Below are positions 18,244 to 27,195 of a stretch of DNA of 64,000 nt, piece by piece (within the stretch, counting starts at the first letter, position 1; each line of letters starts with the position of its first letter). This DNA comes from Pseudomonas putida. GTDB lineage: Bacteria; Pseudomonadota; Gammaproteobacteria; Pseudomonadales; Pseudomonadaceae. The stretch is taken from contig NZ_MKZO01000067.1 of NCBI RefSeq assembly GCF_001941965.1, forward strand, positions 62,001 to 126,000, in the 5' to 3' direction. Made by a program: the position numbers and the translations under genes. The notes under the pieces were generated by a model that saw nothing but the letters and a program-made list of their open reading frames with translations, was not told where the DNA came from and ran no database searches.

Positions 18244-18693
18244 TCAGCTGGCGCGGAATATCAGATAGTCTTCCCAATCATCTTCGGCGACGCTGTTCTC
18301 GCTGAGCATCCGCCCGGACTGCGAGATGCGCCGCTTGTGCACCTGCTCGCGGTCACCGCACACCAGATGGTGCCAGTCCGGCAGGTCCTTGCCTTCGCTG
18401 ACCAGGCGGTAACCGCAGGTCGGCGGCAGCCATTTGAACTGGTCGGCCTTGCCCGGGGTGAGCTGGATGCAGTCCGGCACGTGCTCGAAACGGTTCGGGT
18501 AGTCGCTGCACTGGCAAGTCTTGAGGTCCAGCAATTTGCAGGCGATCCGCGTGTAGTAGACGCTGTTGTCGTCTTCGTCTTCGAGCTTTTGCAGGCAGCA
18601 CAGACCGCAGCCATCGCACAGCGACTCCCATTCGACGGAATCGAGCTGATCGAGGGTCTTGCGGGTCCAGAACGGCGCGGAGCTTGCCAGCAT
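18244..18693 (-). CDS. ycgN: YcgN/UPF0260 family Cys-cluster protein
   Basis: A 149-residue protein with CDGCGLCCLQKL near residue 25 and further cysteines (LDLKTCQCSDYPNR, PDCIQLTP, PPTCGYRL, HLVCGD), a YkgJ-type metal-chelating pattern. It is conserved in pseudomonads and its role is unknown. I chose the ATG at 18693 because it gives the usual length of 149; an upstream ATG would add seven residues. Confidence 0.88.
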   Translation of the reverse strand: MLASSAPFWTRKTLDQLDSVEWESLCDGCGLCCLQKLEDEDDNSVYYTRIACKLLDLKTCQCSDYPNRFEHVPDCIQLTPGKADQFKWLPPTCGYRLVSEGKDLPDWHHLVCGDREQVHKRRISQSGRMLSENSVAEDDWEDYLIFRAS

Positions 18694-18848
18694 GTTGCGG
18701 TGATCCTGTATCAAAATTCTTCGGCCCTGTCGGGCGGCGCCAGTCTAGGACGTGCGCTGCGGCTTTTCCAGACCGCTTGTCAGGGCCGGGGTGACAGTTG
18801 TAGTTTTGCAAATCATTTCAATTCTCGTCCCCTGTCCAGGAACCCGCC

Positions 18849-19442
18849 ATGAGCGCCAATCCTCGTATCGCTGACTACGCCATCCATGAACAGTTCATCC
18901 AGCGCTGGTCGCCGCGTGCCTTTACCGGCGAGGCGATTTCCGAAGAAACCCTGCTGAGCTTCCTCGAAGCCGCACGCTGGGCGCCGTCGGCCTACAACTC
19001 GCAGCCTTGGCGTTTCCTCTACGCTCGCCGCGACACGCCGAGCTGGGAGCGTTACCTGGGCCTGCTCAACGAATTCAATCGCAGCTGGGCGCAGCATGCC
19101 TCGGCGCTGGTGATCGTGATCTCCAAGACCACCTTCACCGCCCCGGGCGCCAGTGAAGAAACCCCGGCCCTGTGGCACACCTTCGACACCGGCTCGGCCT
19201 GGGGCCACCTGGCGCTGCAGGCCAGCATCAGCGGCTGGCACACCCACGGCATGGCCGGTTTCGACCAGGAACTGACCCGCAAGGAGTTGAAGATTCCCGA
19301 AGGCTACGACCTGCACGCGGTAGTGGCGATCGGCAAGCTGGGTGACAAGGCGACCCTGGCTGAATACCTGCAGGCCCGTGAAGTGCCGAGCCCGCGCCGG
19401 CCGCTGAACGAGCTGGCGGCCGAGGGTGATTTCACCCTGTAA
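18849..19442 (+). CDS. Nitroreductase family FMN enzyme
   Basis: A 197-residue nitroreductase-fold protein. QRWSPRAFTGEAISEETLLSFLEAARWAPSAYNSQPW is the classic FMN-binding N-terminus and GSAWGHLALQASISGWHTHGMAGFD the second cofactor region. It likely reduces nitro, quinone or flavin substrates with NAD(P)H; the physiological substrate is unknown. The AGGAA 8 bases upstream supports the start. Confidence 0.88.
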   Translation: MSANPRIADYAIHEQFIQRWSPRAFTGEAISEETLLSFLEAARWAPSAYNSQPWRFLYARRDTPSWERYLGLLNEFNRSWAQHASALVIVISKTTFTAPGASEETPALWHTFDTGSAWGHLALQASISGWHTHGMAGFDQELTRKELKIPEGYDLHAVVAIGKLGDKATLAEYLQAREVPSPRRPLNELAAEGDFTL

Positions 19443-19444
19443 GC

Positions 19445-19550
19445 CTTCAGGGCCTCATCGCTGGCAAGCCAGCTCCCACAAGGACCGCGTGCACCGCAAA
19501 CCCTGTGGGAGCTGGCTTGTCGGACCGCCGCACCGCAGCGATAGCGGTCT
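19445..19550. repeat. REP-type inverted repeat with a disrupted second arm
   Basis: The first arm is normal (CTTCAGGGCCTCATCGCTGG...). The second arm runs CTGTGGGAGCTGGCTTG, then about 16 unrelated bases (TCGGACCGCCGCACCG), then CAGCGATAGCGG. The extra bases break the pairing of the outer stem. Confidence 0.8.
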
Positions 19551-20482
19551 CAATAGCCCCGCGAAAAATCGACCTCTCCGCGCAATTCATCGCCCCGCTG
19601 ATAAGCCCCCAGATTCCCCACGAACAACCGCACCATCGCCGTCGGCGAAGTCGGCGCCGAACTGTGCCCGGTCAACAGCAACCCCAGCGCCGTCCAGAAG
19701 GGATGATTCCTCGGCAACGGCTCCTGCCGGCACACATCGATCACCGCCCCGGCCAGATGCCCCTTGGTCAGCGCCGCCACCAGGTCGCCATCGACCACCG
19801 CTGCGCCACGCCCGGCGTTGATGAACAGCGCATCCGGATTGAAGCGCTCGAACAGCGCCAGGTCATAGATATCATGGGTCGCCGGGGTATCCGGCACCAG
19901 GTTGATCACGTAATCCACCTGCCCCACCAGCCGGCCAATCTCGTTCAGCCCGGCCACTTCGACAAAGGGCTCCAGCTCGCGGGGTGAACTGGCGACGCCG
20001 TACAGCGTGCAGCCGAACGGTACGAGGAAACGCGCAACCTCGCAGCCGATATCACCGGTGCCGACGATCAGCACCCGGCGCCCTTCAAGGCTGCGGCCAG
20101 GCCGGCCGTCCCACTTGCGCTCGACCTGGCTCATCAGGCGGGTCAGCACCTCGCGCTCGTGGCCGAGCATATAGGTCAGCACATACTCGGCCATCACCTG
20201 ACCGAAGATACCCACGGCCCGGGTCAACCGGTATTCGCGGGGCAGCCCTTCGGCCAGCAGCGGAGTAATCCCGGCCCAGGTCGACTGCACCCAGTCCGGG
20301 CGGTGGCCCTGGCGCAGCAGGGTTGCCAGCAGGTCCGGCTGGCCCAGCCACACCGGGCATTGCGCAGCCAGCTCCGACAGTTCGGCGGAATCACCACTGG
20401 TCAGCACTTCGAGTTCGGGCAATGCCTCGCGCAGCAGGCGGGCATAGAGGGCGTGATCCTGTTCGGCGATCAGAACGCGCAT
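19550..20482 (-). CDS. D-2-hydroxyacid dehydrogenase (GhrA-like)
   Basis: A 310-residue NAD(P)-dependent dehydrogenase. The nucleotide loop is VLIVGTGDIGCEVARFL; catalytic residues are Arg in INAGRGAAVVD, Glu in CRQEPLP and His in LTGHSSAPT. Likely substrates are glyoxylate, hydroxypyruvate or other 2-ketoacids. Its position close to rnd-ycgL is familiar from other Pseudomonas genomes. Confidence 0.88.
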   Translation of the reverse strand: MRVLIAEQDHALYARLLREALPELEVLTSGDSAELSELAAQCPVWLGQPDLLATLLRQGHRPDWVQSTWAGITPLLAEGLPREYRLTRAVGIFGQVMAEYVLTYMLGHEREVLTRLMSQVERKWDGRPGRSLEGRRVLIVGTGDIGCEVARFLVPFGCTLYGVASSPRELEPFVEVAGLNEIGRLVGQVDYVINLVPDTPATHDIYDLALFERFNPDALFINAGRGAAVVDGDLVAALTKGHLAGAVIDVCRQEPLPRNHPFWTALGLLLTGHSSAPTSPTAMVRLFVGNLGAYQRGDELRGEVDFSRGY

Positions 20483-20544
20483 ATCGATTACAACCTTGCA
20501 GAACGGCGGGAGGGCCGGCCAGGACCGGCCCTGCGGAGACGGGA

Positions 20545-20838
20545 TCAGACCGGATCGTTGCGGCGCAGCAATTCTTCCGGCAGGTGCTCGATGTATTCCT
20601 CTTCGGCCGGCGGCATCTGCAGGTGGAAGCCCTGGTTGTCGAGGTTTTCCAGGACCTTGCCGATGTCTTCGCTGGCCAGGGTGCGTTCCGGGGTCAGCAC
20701 CACGTCGAAGGCGTGCTGCGGGGTGCCAAACAGCGGCAACAAGGCATCCGGCACCTTGTTCAAGCCATCGGCCTTGAGCAGGTAGAGGTACATGCCCTGC
20801 TTGCGCGGGCTGCGGTAGATCGAACAGATACGTTTCAA
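20545..20838 (-). CDS. ycgL: YcgL domain protein
   Basis: A 97-residue protein with the full YcgL signature KRICSIYRSPRKQGMYLYLLK and the conserved end PPAEEEYIEHLPEELLRRNDPV. The start is TTG at 20838, overlapping the rnd stop by 4 bases (TTGA) and preceded by GGAG at 7 bases; it gives the usual family length. No in-frame ATG fits. The role is unknown, but its coupling to rnd is conserved. Confidence 0.88.
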   Translation of the reverse strand: MKRICSIYRSPRKQGMYLYLLKADGLNKVPDALLPLFGTPQHAFDVVLTPERTLASEDIGKVLENLDNQGFHLQMPPAEEEYIEHLPEELLRRNDPV

Positions 20839-21968
20839 GAGGCTTCTCCAGCGTCGGCCAGGCAATCCAGCAGGGCCTGGCCCATTCGCTCGCGACGCCA
20901 GCCGCGCAGCGAGTCGGGCAATTGGTACGGTCCGTCGGGGTAGCCGCTCTTAAGCAGTGCCTCGAGGGTTTTCTTGCGCAGCATCAGCTCGGGGGCGATG
21001 TTCAGGCGCTCGCCTTCGGCCTGGCCGATGGCGCGCAGTTTTTTCAGCAGCGCCGCGGCCTCGATCGGCAGCGGCTCGGGCACCGCCGGCGGCCACTCGT
21101 CTGGCGGCAGGTTGCCGTGGCGCTTGATCAGGTCGAGGAGGAACTCGCCATCCTGGCGGATGGTGCGCGGATGCATGTCCTCGATGCGGGCCAGGGCCAC
21201 CAGGTTGTCCGGCTGGGTCCGGGCAATCGGCCACATGGCATGTTCACGCAGCACGCGGTTGCGCGGCACGTCACGCTCGCGGGCCTCCAGCTCGCGCCAG
21301 GCGCACAGTTCGCGCAGCACGGCGAGCTGGGCGCGGGACAGCTTCCAGGCCAGCTTGGCCTCGCGATACAGCTCCCAGGGATCGATCTCCCGGCACAGCT
21401 GCACCACCAGTTCGGCACCGTCTTCCAGGACCCAGGCGTTCTTGTCGTCGCTCAGTTGCGGACGCAGGCGCTCGTACAGCTCGGCCAGGTGCACGGCGTC
21501 TTCCGCCGCGTAGCTGACCTGGGTCTCGGAGAGCGGGCGCTGCAGCCAGTCGGAACGGGTTTCGCCCTTGGGCAACTCGATGCCGAGGACTTCCTGGACC
21601 AGGCGCGAGTAGCCCATGGAGAAACCGAGATTGAGGTAACCGGCCGCCAGTTGCGTGTCGAACAGCGGCGCCGGCAGGCTGCCGGTGAGGCGCGCAAGGA
21701 CTTCGAGGTCTTCGCTGCAGGCGTGCAGGACCTTGATCACCGCCGGGTCTTCGAGCAGGCCGGCCAGGGGCTGCCAGTCGTTGATCAGCAGCGGATCGAC
21801 AAGGAAGGCGCGTTGACCATCGCCGACCTGGATCAAACCGGCTTTGGGGTAGAAGGTGTCGACCCGCATGAACTCGGTGTCGAGGGCCACGAAGGGCAGT
21901 TGACGCCAGTGCCGGCAATGTTCCGCCAGGGCGCTGTCGTCGGTAATCCAGTGAATATCGATGGCCAC
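20835..21968 (-). CDS. rnd: Ribonuclease D
   Basis: A 377-residue 3'-5' exonuclease with the DEDDy motifs LPFVALDTEFMRVDTF (Exo I), LHACSEDLEVL (Exo II) and the Exo III tyrosine in SYAAEDAVHLAELY, followed by an HRDC domain. It trims tRNA and other RNA 3' ends. The GTG at 21968 (VAIDIHW) follows GGGAGAG and matches the usual start; the frame extends further but without family support. It ends within the ycgL start. Confidence 0.93.
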   Translation of the reverse strand: MAIDIHWITDDSALAEHCRHWRQLPFVALDTEFMRVDTFYPKAGLIQVGDGQRAFLVDPLLINDWQPLAGLLEDPAVIKVLHACSEDLEVLARLTGSLPAPLFDTQLAAGYLNLGFSMGYSRLVQEVLGIELPKGETRSDWLQRPLSETQVSYAAEDAVHLAELYERLRPQLSDDKNAWVLEDGAELVVQLCREIDPWELYREAKLAWKLSRAQLAVLRELCAWRELEARERDVPRNRVLREHAMWPIARTQPDNLVALARIEDMHPRTIRQDGEFLLDLIKRHGNLPPDEWPPAVPEPLPIEAAALLKKLRAIGQAEGERLNIAPELMLRKKTLEALLKSGYPDGPYQLPDSLRGWRRERMGQALLDCLADAGEAS

Positions 21969-22079
21969 AAGGCTCTCCCACATACAATGGCGCGCAGTAT
22001 ATACGGCACAGGCCACCGCCGGGAAACCGCTCGACGGTAGCCTTTCCAGAGTAGGTGGCGCGAGCCCGTGCCGCGTTTT

Positions 22080-23714
22080 TTAAAGTGATGCCTGGGCGGG
22101 ACGGCAACCGGCGAACAGGTCCAGTTGCGGGTTGTACAGCGAGGTCTTGACCTGCAGCAGGCCGAGCATGGAGTGGAACAGGTTGTCCTGGCTCAGCGGC
22201 CGCTCGCGACCCTGTTGCAGGCAGTCGGTATCGACGCCGAAGCTCTTGCGGTAGTTGTCCGAGAACCAGGCCAGCATCGGCACGTGCTTCTGCTGTTCCG
22301 GCGCCAGCATGTACGGGGTGCCGTGGAGGAACAGGTTGTACTCGCCCAGGGACTCGCCATGGTCGGAGAGGTAGATCATCGCGGTGTCGACCTGGTCCTG
22401 CTTGCTGCGCAACACATCGATCAGCGAGGCCAGTACGTGGTCGGTGTACAGCAGGGTATTGTCGTAGCCGTTGACGATGCTCTGCCGGTCGCACTGGTTC
22501 AGCGCGTTGCTGTGACACACCGGGGTGAAGCGTTCGAAGCTGGCCGGGTAGCGCTTGTAGTAGTCCGGCCCGTGGCTGCCCATCTGGTGCAGGACCAGCA
22601 CGGTGTCTTCCTTCAGGTCATCGATGCGCGCGACGAGGTCCTTGAGGAGGATCTCGTCATGGCATTCGTTGTCGGCGCACAGCCCGGGCTCTTTCAGGTT
22701 GCTGACATCCTCGAAGTGCACCCGGTCGCAGGTGCCCTTGCAGCCTGACTGGTTGTCGCGCCAGTACACCGCCAGGCCGGCACGCTGGAGCATGTCCAGC
22801 AGACCCTCCTGGTTCTTCGCCCTGGCGGCGTCGTAGTCCTTGCGGGTCATGCCGGAGAACATGCAGGGCACCGACACTGCGGTTTCGGTCCCGCAGGAGG
22901 TGACATTGCTGAAGCTCACCAGGCCCTGTTCCTTGCTCAGTTCGGGGTTGGTATCGCGGTTGTAGCCGAGCAGGCCGAAGTTCTCCGCCCGGGCACTCTC
23001 ACCCACCACCAGCACGGTCAGGGATTTACGCGGATGCGCCGACCAACTGGAAGCGAGCGTGGCGTCTTCGCCGATCTTGCGGAACGGCTGCGAGGCGACA
23101 CCGACTTTCTCCTTGGCATAGTTCACCGAGGCGCCGATGTAGTTGCTCGGCACGATCATCAAGCGCAGCTCATGGTGGTTGCGGAACAGCGAGGACAGGC
23201 CCTGGTAATTGACCATCGCCACCACCGCCAGCAACGCCGCGCTGCCCAGCAACACCAAGACTTTCTGCAGCAGTTCCCGCGGCAGGCTGCGGAACTTCAC
23301 TGGAATCCTGAACAAAACAAAGGTCGGAACTATCCCGAGCAGGAAGATATAAACGAACAACTTCGGCGAGAGCAGGTCGCGCACTTCGGTGACATTGGTC
23401 TCCAGGGTATTGCGCAACATGCCGATATCGATCAGCACGCCGTATTGGCTCATGAAGTAGGCAACACCGGCGCTGATAATGAATAGCGTTGCCAATACCG
23501 GCTTGAGCACTTTGCGAAACGCCAGCAAGGTCAGCACGATATTGAAGGCGCACAGCAGCAGCACACCGAAGGCAACGCGCAGCACCAGGGCCTTGGCATC
23601 GCCTTGAAGTACGGTGGTGAGGTGCCCCCACAGCACCGAGTTGAAGCCGATCAGCAGATAGGCGCTGGCAAGCAGCGTCACCCATTCGGGACGCAACGAC
23701 TTTATTTTCAGCAT
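22080..23714 (-). CDS. eptA: Lipid A phosphoethanolamine transferase (EptA family)
   Basis: A 544-residue inner-membrane enzyme: about five N-terminal membrane segments (to about residue 180) and a periplasmic sulfatase-like domain. Zinc/nucleophile motifs are LVVGESARAENF, the Thr in SCGTETAVSVPCMFSGM, and LHQMGSHGPDYYKRYP and YLSDHGESLGE. It moves phosphoethanolamine from PE to lipid A, which lowers the negative charge and gives resistance to cationic peptides. No PmrAB-type operon lies next to it. Confidence 0.92.
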   Translation of the reverse strand: MLKIKSLRPEWVTLLASAYLLIGFNSVLWGHLTTVLQGDAKALVLRVAFGVLLLCAFNIVLTLLAFRKVLKPVLATLFIISAGVAYFMSQYGVLIDIGMLRNTLETNVTEVRDLLSPKLFVYIFLLGIVPTFVLFRIPVKFRSLPRELLQKVLVLLGSAALLAVVAMVNYQGLSSLFRNHHELRLMIVPSNYIGASVNYAKEKVGVASQPFRKIGEDATLASSWSAHPRKSLTVLVVGESARAENFGLLGYNRDTNPELSKEQGLVSFSNVTSCGTETAVSVPCMFSGMTRKDYDAARAKNQEGLLDMLQRAGLAVYWRDNQSGCKGTCDRVHFEDVSNLKEPGLCADNECHDEILLKDLVARIDDLKEDTVLVLHQMGSHGPDYYKRYPASFERFTPVCHSNALNQCDRQSIVNGYDNTLLYTDHVLASLIDVLRSKQDQVDTAMIYLSDHGESLGEYNLFLHGTPYMLAPEQQKHVPMLAWFSDNYRKSFGVDTDCLQQGRERPLSQDNLFHSMLGLLQVKTSLYNPQLDLFAGCRPAQASL

Positions 23715-23890
23715 GACGATTCGCTTTTAAAAAGATCCATCCACTGATGCCTTTGCGACATCAGGTTGTTCGCGGGGTGGACTTTAAGCAGGCGCTCATC
23801 AATTTTCCGTGAAAAAAATGGCAACAAACGATGGCGAAAATGAACCTTTGTTAATCCGTATCGTTTTATTCAGCCGCCGTTCAGCTTTCT

Positions 23891-23985
23891 CAGCTTCAAG
23901 CCGTAAGCTGCAAGCTACAAGTAAAGGCCAGAGCCGCGCTGGCTTGGCTGTTTCTTGCAGCTTGCAGCTTATGGCTTGGAGCTTG
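23891..23985. repeat. Imperfect inverted repeat, second family
   Basis: Arms read roughly CAGCTTCAAGCCGTAAGCTGCAAG and CTTGCAGCTTGCAGCTTATGGCTTG. Their AGCTTCAAG/GCTGCAAG words differ from the REP core. A related but perfect repeat lies at 43097-43164. It lies between eptA and the CHMI gene. Confidence 0.65.
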
Positions 23986-23986
23986 G

Positions 23987-24352
23987 TCACCCGGGGAAGC
24001 GTACTTTGGAATAGGAATCGCGATCGATATCCAGAATCTCCACGCACAACTGGGTATCGATCCCGGCCGGTATCGTCAGCACATCCTTCAGGGCTTCCAG
24101 CAGGCTGGCGGACAACTGACGCTTGATCTCCGGAGAACGCCCGCTGAGCAGCGCCAGCTTCACATGGACAAAAGCGCGCTCGACGGGCGCCACGCCGATA
24201 CGGAAGGTTTCATGGGCGACAGCGCGGCTCTTGATATCCACCTCGTCGCTGAACTGGCCGCTGGCGACCAGGGCGCTGTTCAGGCGCAGCAGGGCCTTGT
24301 CGGTATCGAGGTCACGCAGGTTGGCGCTGTATTCCAGATGAAGCTGGGGCAT
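23987..24352 (-). CDS. 5-carboxymethyl-2-hydroxymuconate isomerase family
   Basis: A 121-residue member of the CHMI family, a relative of 4-oxalocrotonate tautomerase. It starts MPQLHLEYSANL, and Pro2, exposed after Met removal, is the catalytic base. FIRST-half features such as SRAVAHETFRIG and HVKLALLSGR fit the family. In homoprotocatechuate pathways this is HpaF, but no other hpa gene is present, so the substrate here is open. Confidence 0.85.
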   Translation of the reverse strand: MPQLHLEYSANLRDLDTDKALLRLNSALVASGQFSDEVDIKSRAVAHETFRIGVAPVERAFVHVKLALLSGRSPEIKRQLSASLLEALKDVLTIPAGIDTQLCVEILDIDRDSYSKVRFPG

Positions 24353-24465
24353 TGGGGATTACCGGTCGCGGAAAAAAGAGCCGACAGACTAACCCCGCCT
24401 ACCCAACCCGGCAAAGGCATCTACGCTGAAGGTTCATGCCCCGACCTGACTGAGGAGTTGAAGCT

Positions 24466-24696
24466 ATGCCGGTCAAGCACAATCTGTACGCCGACCTGGG
24501 AGTGACCGCGGAAGCATTCGAGGCGCTGAAGAAAAGCAGCCCCCATCTGGGCGAGCTGGAAAACCGCTACCTGCAGAAGGACAAGGAAGTCGTCGAAGCC
24601 GAACAGAGCGCCAGCGCGGATGACATCGTCACCCGCCTGCGCAAGGAACGCCTGGACATCAAGGACAAGATCGCTGGCTTGCTGAAACCCGCCTGA
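24466..24696 (+). CDS. YdcH/DUF465 family small protein
   Basis: A 76-residue protein that is a single alpha-helical hairpin (FEALKKSSPHLGELENRYLQKDKEVVEAE...VTRLRKERLDIKDKIAGLL), typical of DUF465. Function unknown. GAGGAG precedes the ATG at about 9 bases. Confidence 0.85.
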   Translation: MPVKHNLYADLGVTAEAFEALKKSSPHLGELENRYLQKDKEVVEAEQSASADDIVTRLRKERLDIKDKIAGLLKPA

Positions 24697-24772
24697 TCCC
24701 TCCAACGCGCTGACGCTTCGACGTCAGCGCACCTGATCCGCGTTGAACACGAAGCCATCAGCAGGCTTGATC

Positions 24773-25549
24773 CTACAACGTTCTGATCGAAGTGCTGATA
24801 GCCCGCGCACATTCCAGCGCAGCCGGCGCCAGGCGGCGCTCGGCCTCTTCACGAGTCCAGCGGCTGGTAGGCGCCACCACATGCACCGACGCCACCGGCC
24901 GCCCCTGGCTGTTGCGCACCACCGCCGCCACTGCCATATCGCCGAGGAACAGCTCCTCGCTGTTGATCGCATAGCCCTTGCGGCGGATCTCGGCGATTTC
25001 ACCGAGTATCGCCTCCATCGAGGTCCGGGTGAACTGGGTATGGCTGGCGATATCGCTCTGCTCCAGCAAGGCCATGACCTCGTCATCCTCCAGCGCACTC
25101 AGGTAGGCACGCCCGGACGCCGTGCAGTACATGGGAATGCGACTGCCGATCGGCAGGTGGATGGGGATGAACTTGGGCCCGACGAAACGCGCAACATAGA
25201 GCATGTCACTGCGCACCGGCTCGGTCAGGTTGGTGGTCTCGCCGGTGGTCTGCGCCAGCTCGGCGAGGAACGGGTTGGCGACGTCCACCAGGGTATCGGC
25301 AGCCAGGTAGTTGTAGCCGATCTCCATCACGTGCGGGGTCAACTGGAAGCGCTTGGTCACCGGATGCTTGCTGACATAACCCAGGGCTTCGAGGGTGTGG
25401 ATCATCCGTTGCGCGGAGCTTTTGTTGATGCCGGCCGCTGCCGCCACCTCGGCCAGGTTCATGGTGCGATTGCGTGCGTTGAAGGCCCGCAGCACCGCCA
25501 GGCCTTTCTCCAGGGACTGGTTGAACAGGCTGTTGTCGTTGTCGCTCAT
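24773..25549 (-). CDS. IclR-family transcriptional regulator
   Basis: A 258-residue regulator with an N-terminal winged helix (MNLAEVAAAAGINKSSAQRMIHTLEALGYV) and an IclR effector domain (GSRIPMYCTASGRAYLSAL, RRKGYAINSEELFLG). It is divergent from the ABC/oxidase gene cluster and is the likely local regulator of it. Palindromes at 25581-25595 and 25600-25626 in the gap are candidate operators. Confidence 0.9.
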   Translation of the reverse strand: MSDNDNSLFNQSLEKGLAVLRAFNARNRTMNLAEVAAAAGINKSSAQRMIHTLEALGYVSKHPVTKRFQLTPHVMEIGYNYLAADTLVDVANPFLAELAQTTGETTNLTEPVRSDMLYVARFVGPKFIPIHLPIGSRIPMYCTASGRAYLSALEDDEVMALLEQSDIASHTQFTRTSMEAILGEIAEIRRKGYAINSEELFLGDMAVAAVVRNSQGRPVASVHVVAPTSRWTREEAERRLAPAALECARAISTSIRTL

Positions 25550-25580
25550 GTCGCGTCCTTGGTAAAAAACAGGCTTTGAA

Positions 25581-25626
25581 TATCGATAGTCGATACTTAT
25601 AAATCTCTTTACGATTTATGTAAATC
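25581..25626. promoter_or_regulatory. Nested palindromes, candidate IclR operators
   Basis: TATCGA-TAG-TCGATA (25581-25595) is a perfect 15-base palindrome. TAAATC (25600-25605), GATTTA (25613-25618) and TAAATC (25621-25626) form two further overlapping inverted repeats sharing the middle element. All lie between the divergent IclR and ABC genes in an AT-rich stretch, which suits an operator-promoter region. Confidence 0.55.
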
Positions 25627-25716
25627 ACATTATGGTGAATTTACCGCCTCCTGCCGCTTCATGAGGCATCCATAACGCACAACTATAAAAAACCGCGTCA
25701 AATGGGAGTATTCGCC

Positions 25717-26475
25717 ATGCATCCTCGCTTTCGTGTGTTGACCTGCGCCCTTGCCCTGATGGCCAGTTGCGCAACCTCGCTGGTCGCCAATGCCGATACC
25801 TACAAGGTCGGCGCCACCGCCACCGGCATTCCCTTCACCTTCCTCGACGTCAAGAGCAACAGCATCCAGGGCATGATGGTCGACTCGGCGCAGGCCGTGG
25901 CAAAGGCCGCCGGCTTCGAAGTGGAGATCGCCCAGACCACCTTCGCCGCCCTGATTCCCTCGCTGACCGCGCGCAAGATCGACCTGATCTCCGCCGCCAT
26001 GCTGCGCACTCCGGAGCGCGAGAAGGTCGTGCAGTATTCCGACCCGGTGTTCGAGTACGGCGAGGGCCTGATCGTGCGCGACGACGATACCGGTGCCTAC
26101 ACCAGCATGGATGACTTCAAGGGCGAAGTGGTTGGCGCCCAGGTCGGCACCATCTTCATCGACGAGTTGAACAAGCGCGGCATCTTCAAGGAAGTGCGCG
26201 GCTACGACTCCCTCGCCGACCTGACCCGCGACCTGGCCCTGGGCCGGATCAAGGCCGGCTTCGGCGACCATCCGATCCTCGCCTACCAGATGTCCAAGGG
26301 CACGCTGAAGAAGGTCCGTCTCGTGGACAGCTACACCCCGCAGATCAAGGGCGAGGTGTGCATCATCCTGCGCCAGGGCGACAGCGACATGCTCAGCCGG
26401 GTCAACCAGGGCATCGCCAGCATCAAGGCCGACGGCACCCTGGCAGCGATCATCGACAAGTGGCACCTCGACTGA
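25717..26475 (+). CDS. Amino-acid-type ABC transporter substrate-binding protein
   Basis: A 252-residue periplasmic family-3 binding protein with a signal peptide (MHPRFRVLTCALALMASCATSLVANA) and domain marks such as TGIPFTFLDVKSNSIQGMMVD and ALIPSLTARKIDLISAAM. GGGAG 9 bases before the ATG at 25717 favours that start over one five codons earlier. Partners follow immediately. The ligand may be an amino acid, amine or opine-like compound. Confidence 0.9.
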   Translation: MHPRFRVLTCALALMASCATSLVANADTYKVGATATGIPFTFLDVKSNSIQGMMVDSAQAVAKAAGFEVEIAQTTFAALIPSLTARKIDLISAAMLRTPEREKVVQYSDPVFEYGEGLIVRDDDTGAYTSMDDFKGEVVGAQVGTIFIDELNKRGIFKEVRGYDSLADLTRDLALGRIKAGFGDHPILAYQMSKGTLKKVRLVDSYTPQIKGEVCIILRQGDSDMLSRVNQGIASIKADGTLAAIIDKWHLD

Positions 26476-26538
26476 CCGTCGATTCTCACGCGCCCCGTGC
26501 GGGCGCGCTTTCCTGATTCGCACTCACGGACATTTCCC

Positions 26539-27195
26539 ATGTTTCTCCAGAACGCCCTGGACTTCCTGCCCATTCTCCTGAGTGGCGCGGTGGTCACCGT
26601 GCAGGTCACGATCGCCTCGTTCCTGCTCAGCTCGATCATCGGCCTGGCCTTCGCCCTGATGATGGTGTCGAAGGTCCGCGCCGTCGCCCTGTTCGGCATC
26701 ACCGTGGTCAACATCATCCGCGGCCTGCCGATCATCGTGCAGCTGTTCTACATCTACTTCGTCCTGCCGGAGTTCGGCGTGCAGCTCAGCGCCCTGCAGG
26801 CCGGCATCATCGGCCTGGGCATCGCCTACTCGGCGTACCAGGCGGAGAACTTCCGCGCCGGTATCCAGGCCATCCAGCAGGGCCAGATCGAGGCCGCCGA
26901 GTCCATCGGCATGCGCGGACCGATGATCATGCGCCGGGTGATCCTGCCCCAGGCCTTCCGCATCGCCCTGCCGCCCTACGGCAACACCCTGGTGATGATG
27001 CTCAAGGACTCGTCGCTGGTATCGACCATCACCGTCGCGGAAATGACCCGCGCCGGCCAGCTGATCGCCTCCTCGACCTTCGAAAACATGACCGTCTACA
27101 CCCTGGTGGCCCTGCTCTACCTGGCCCTGAGCCTGCCGCTGTCCTATGCCCTGCGCCGCCTCGAAGCGCGGATCGCCACGAGGAAGAACGCATGA
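26539..27195 (+). CDS. Amino-acid-type ABC transporter permease
   Basis: A 218-residue inner-membrane permease with about five membrane segments and the EAA loop EAAESIGMRGPMIMRRVILPQAFRIALPP that docks on the ATPase. Family starts such as LPILLSGAVVTVQVT fit His/Glu/Gln-type systems. It is the only permease, so it probably acts as a homodimer. It overlaps the ATPase gene by 4 bases. Confidence 0.92.
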   Translation: MFLQNALDFLPILLSGAVVTVQVTIASFLLSSIIGLAFALMMVSKVRAVALFGITVVNIIRGLPIIVQLFYIYFVLPEFGVQLSALQAGIIGLGIAYSAYQAENFRAGIQAIQQGQIEAAESIGMRGPMIMRRVILPQAFRIALPPYGNTLVMMLKDSSLVSTITVAEMTRAGQLIASSTFENMTVYTLVALLYLALSLPLSYALRRLEARIATRKNA

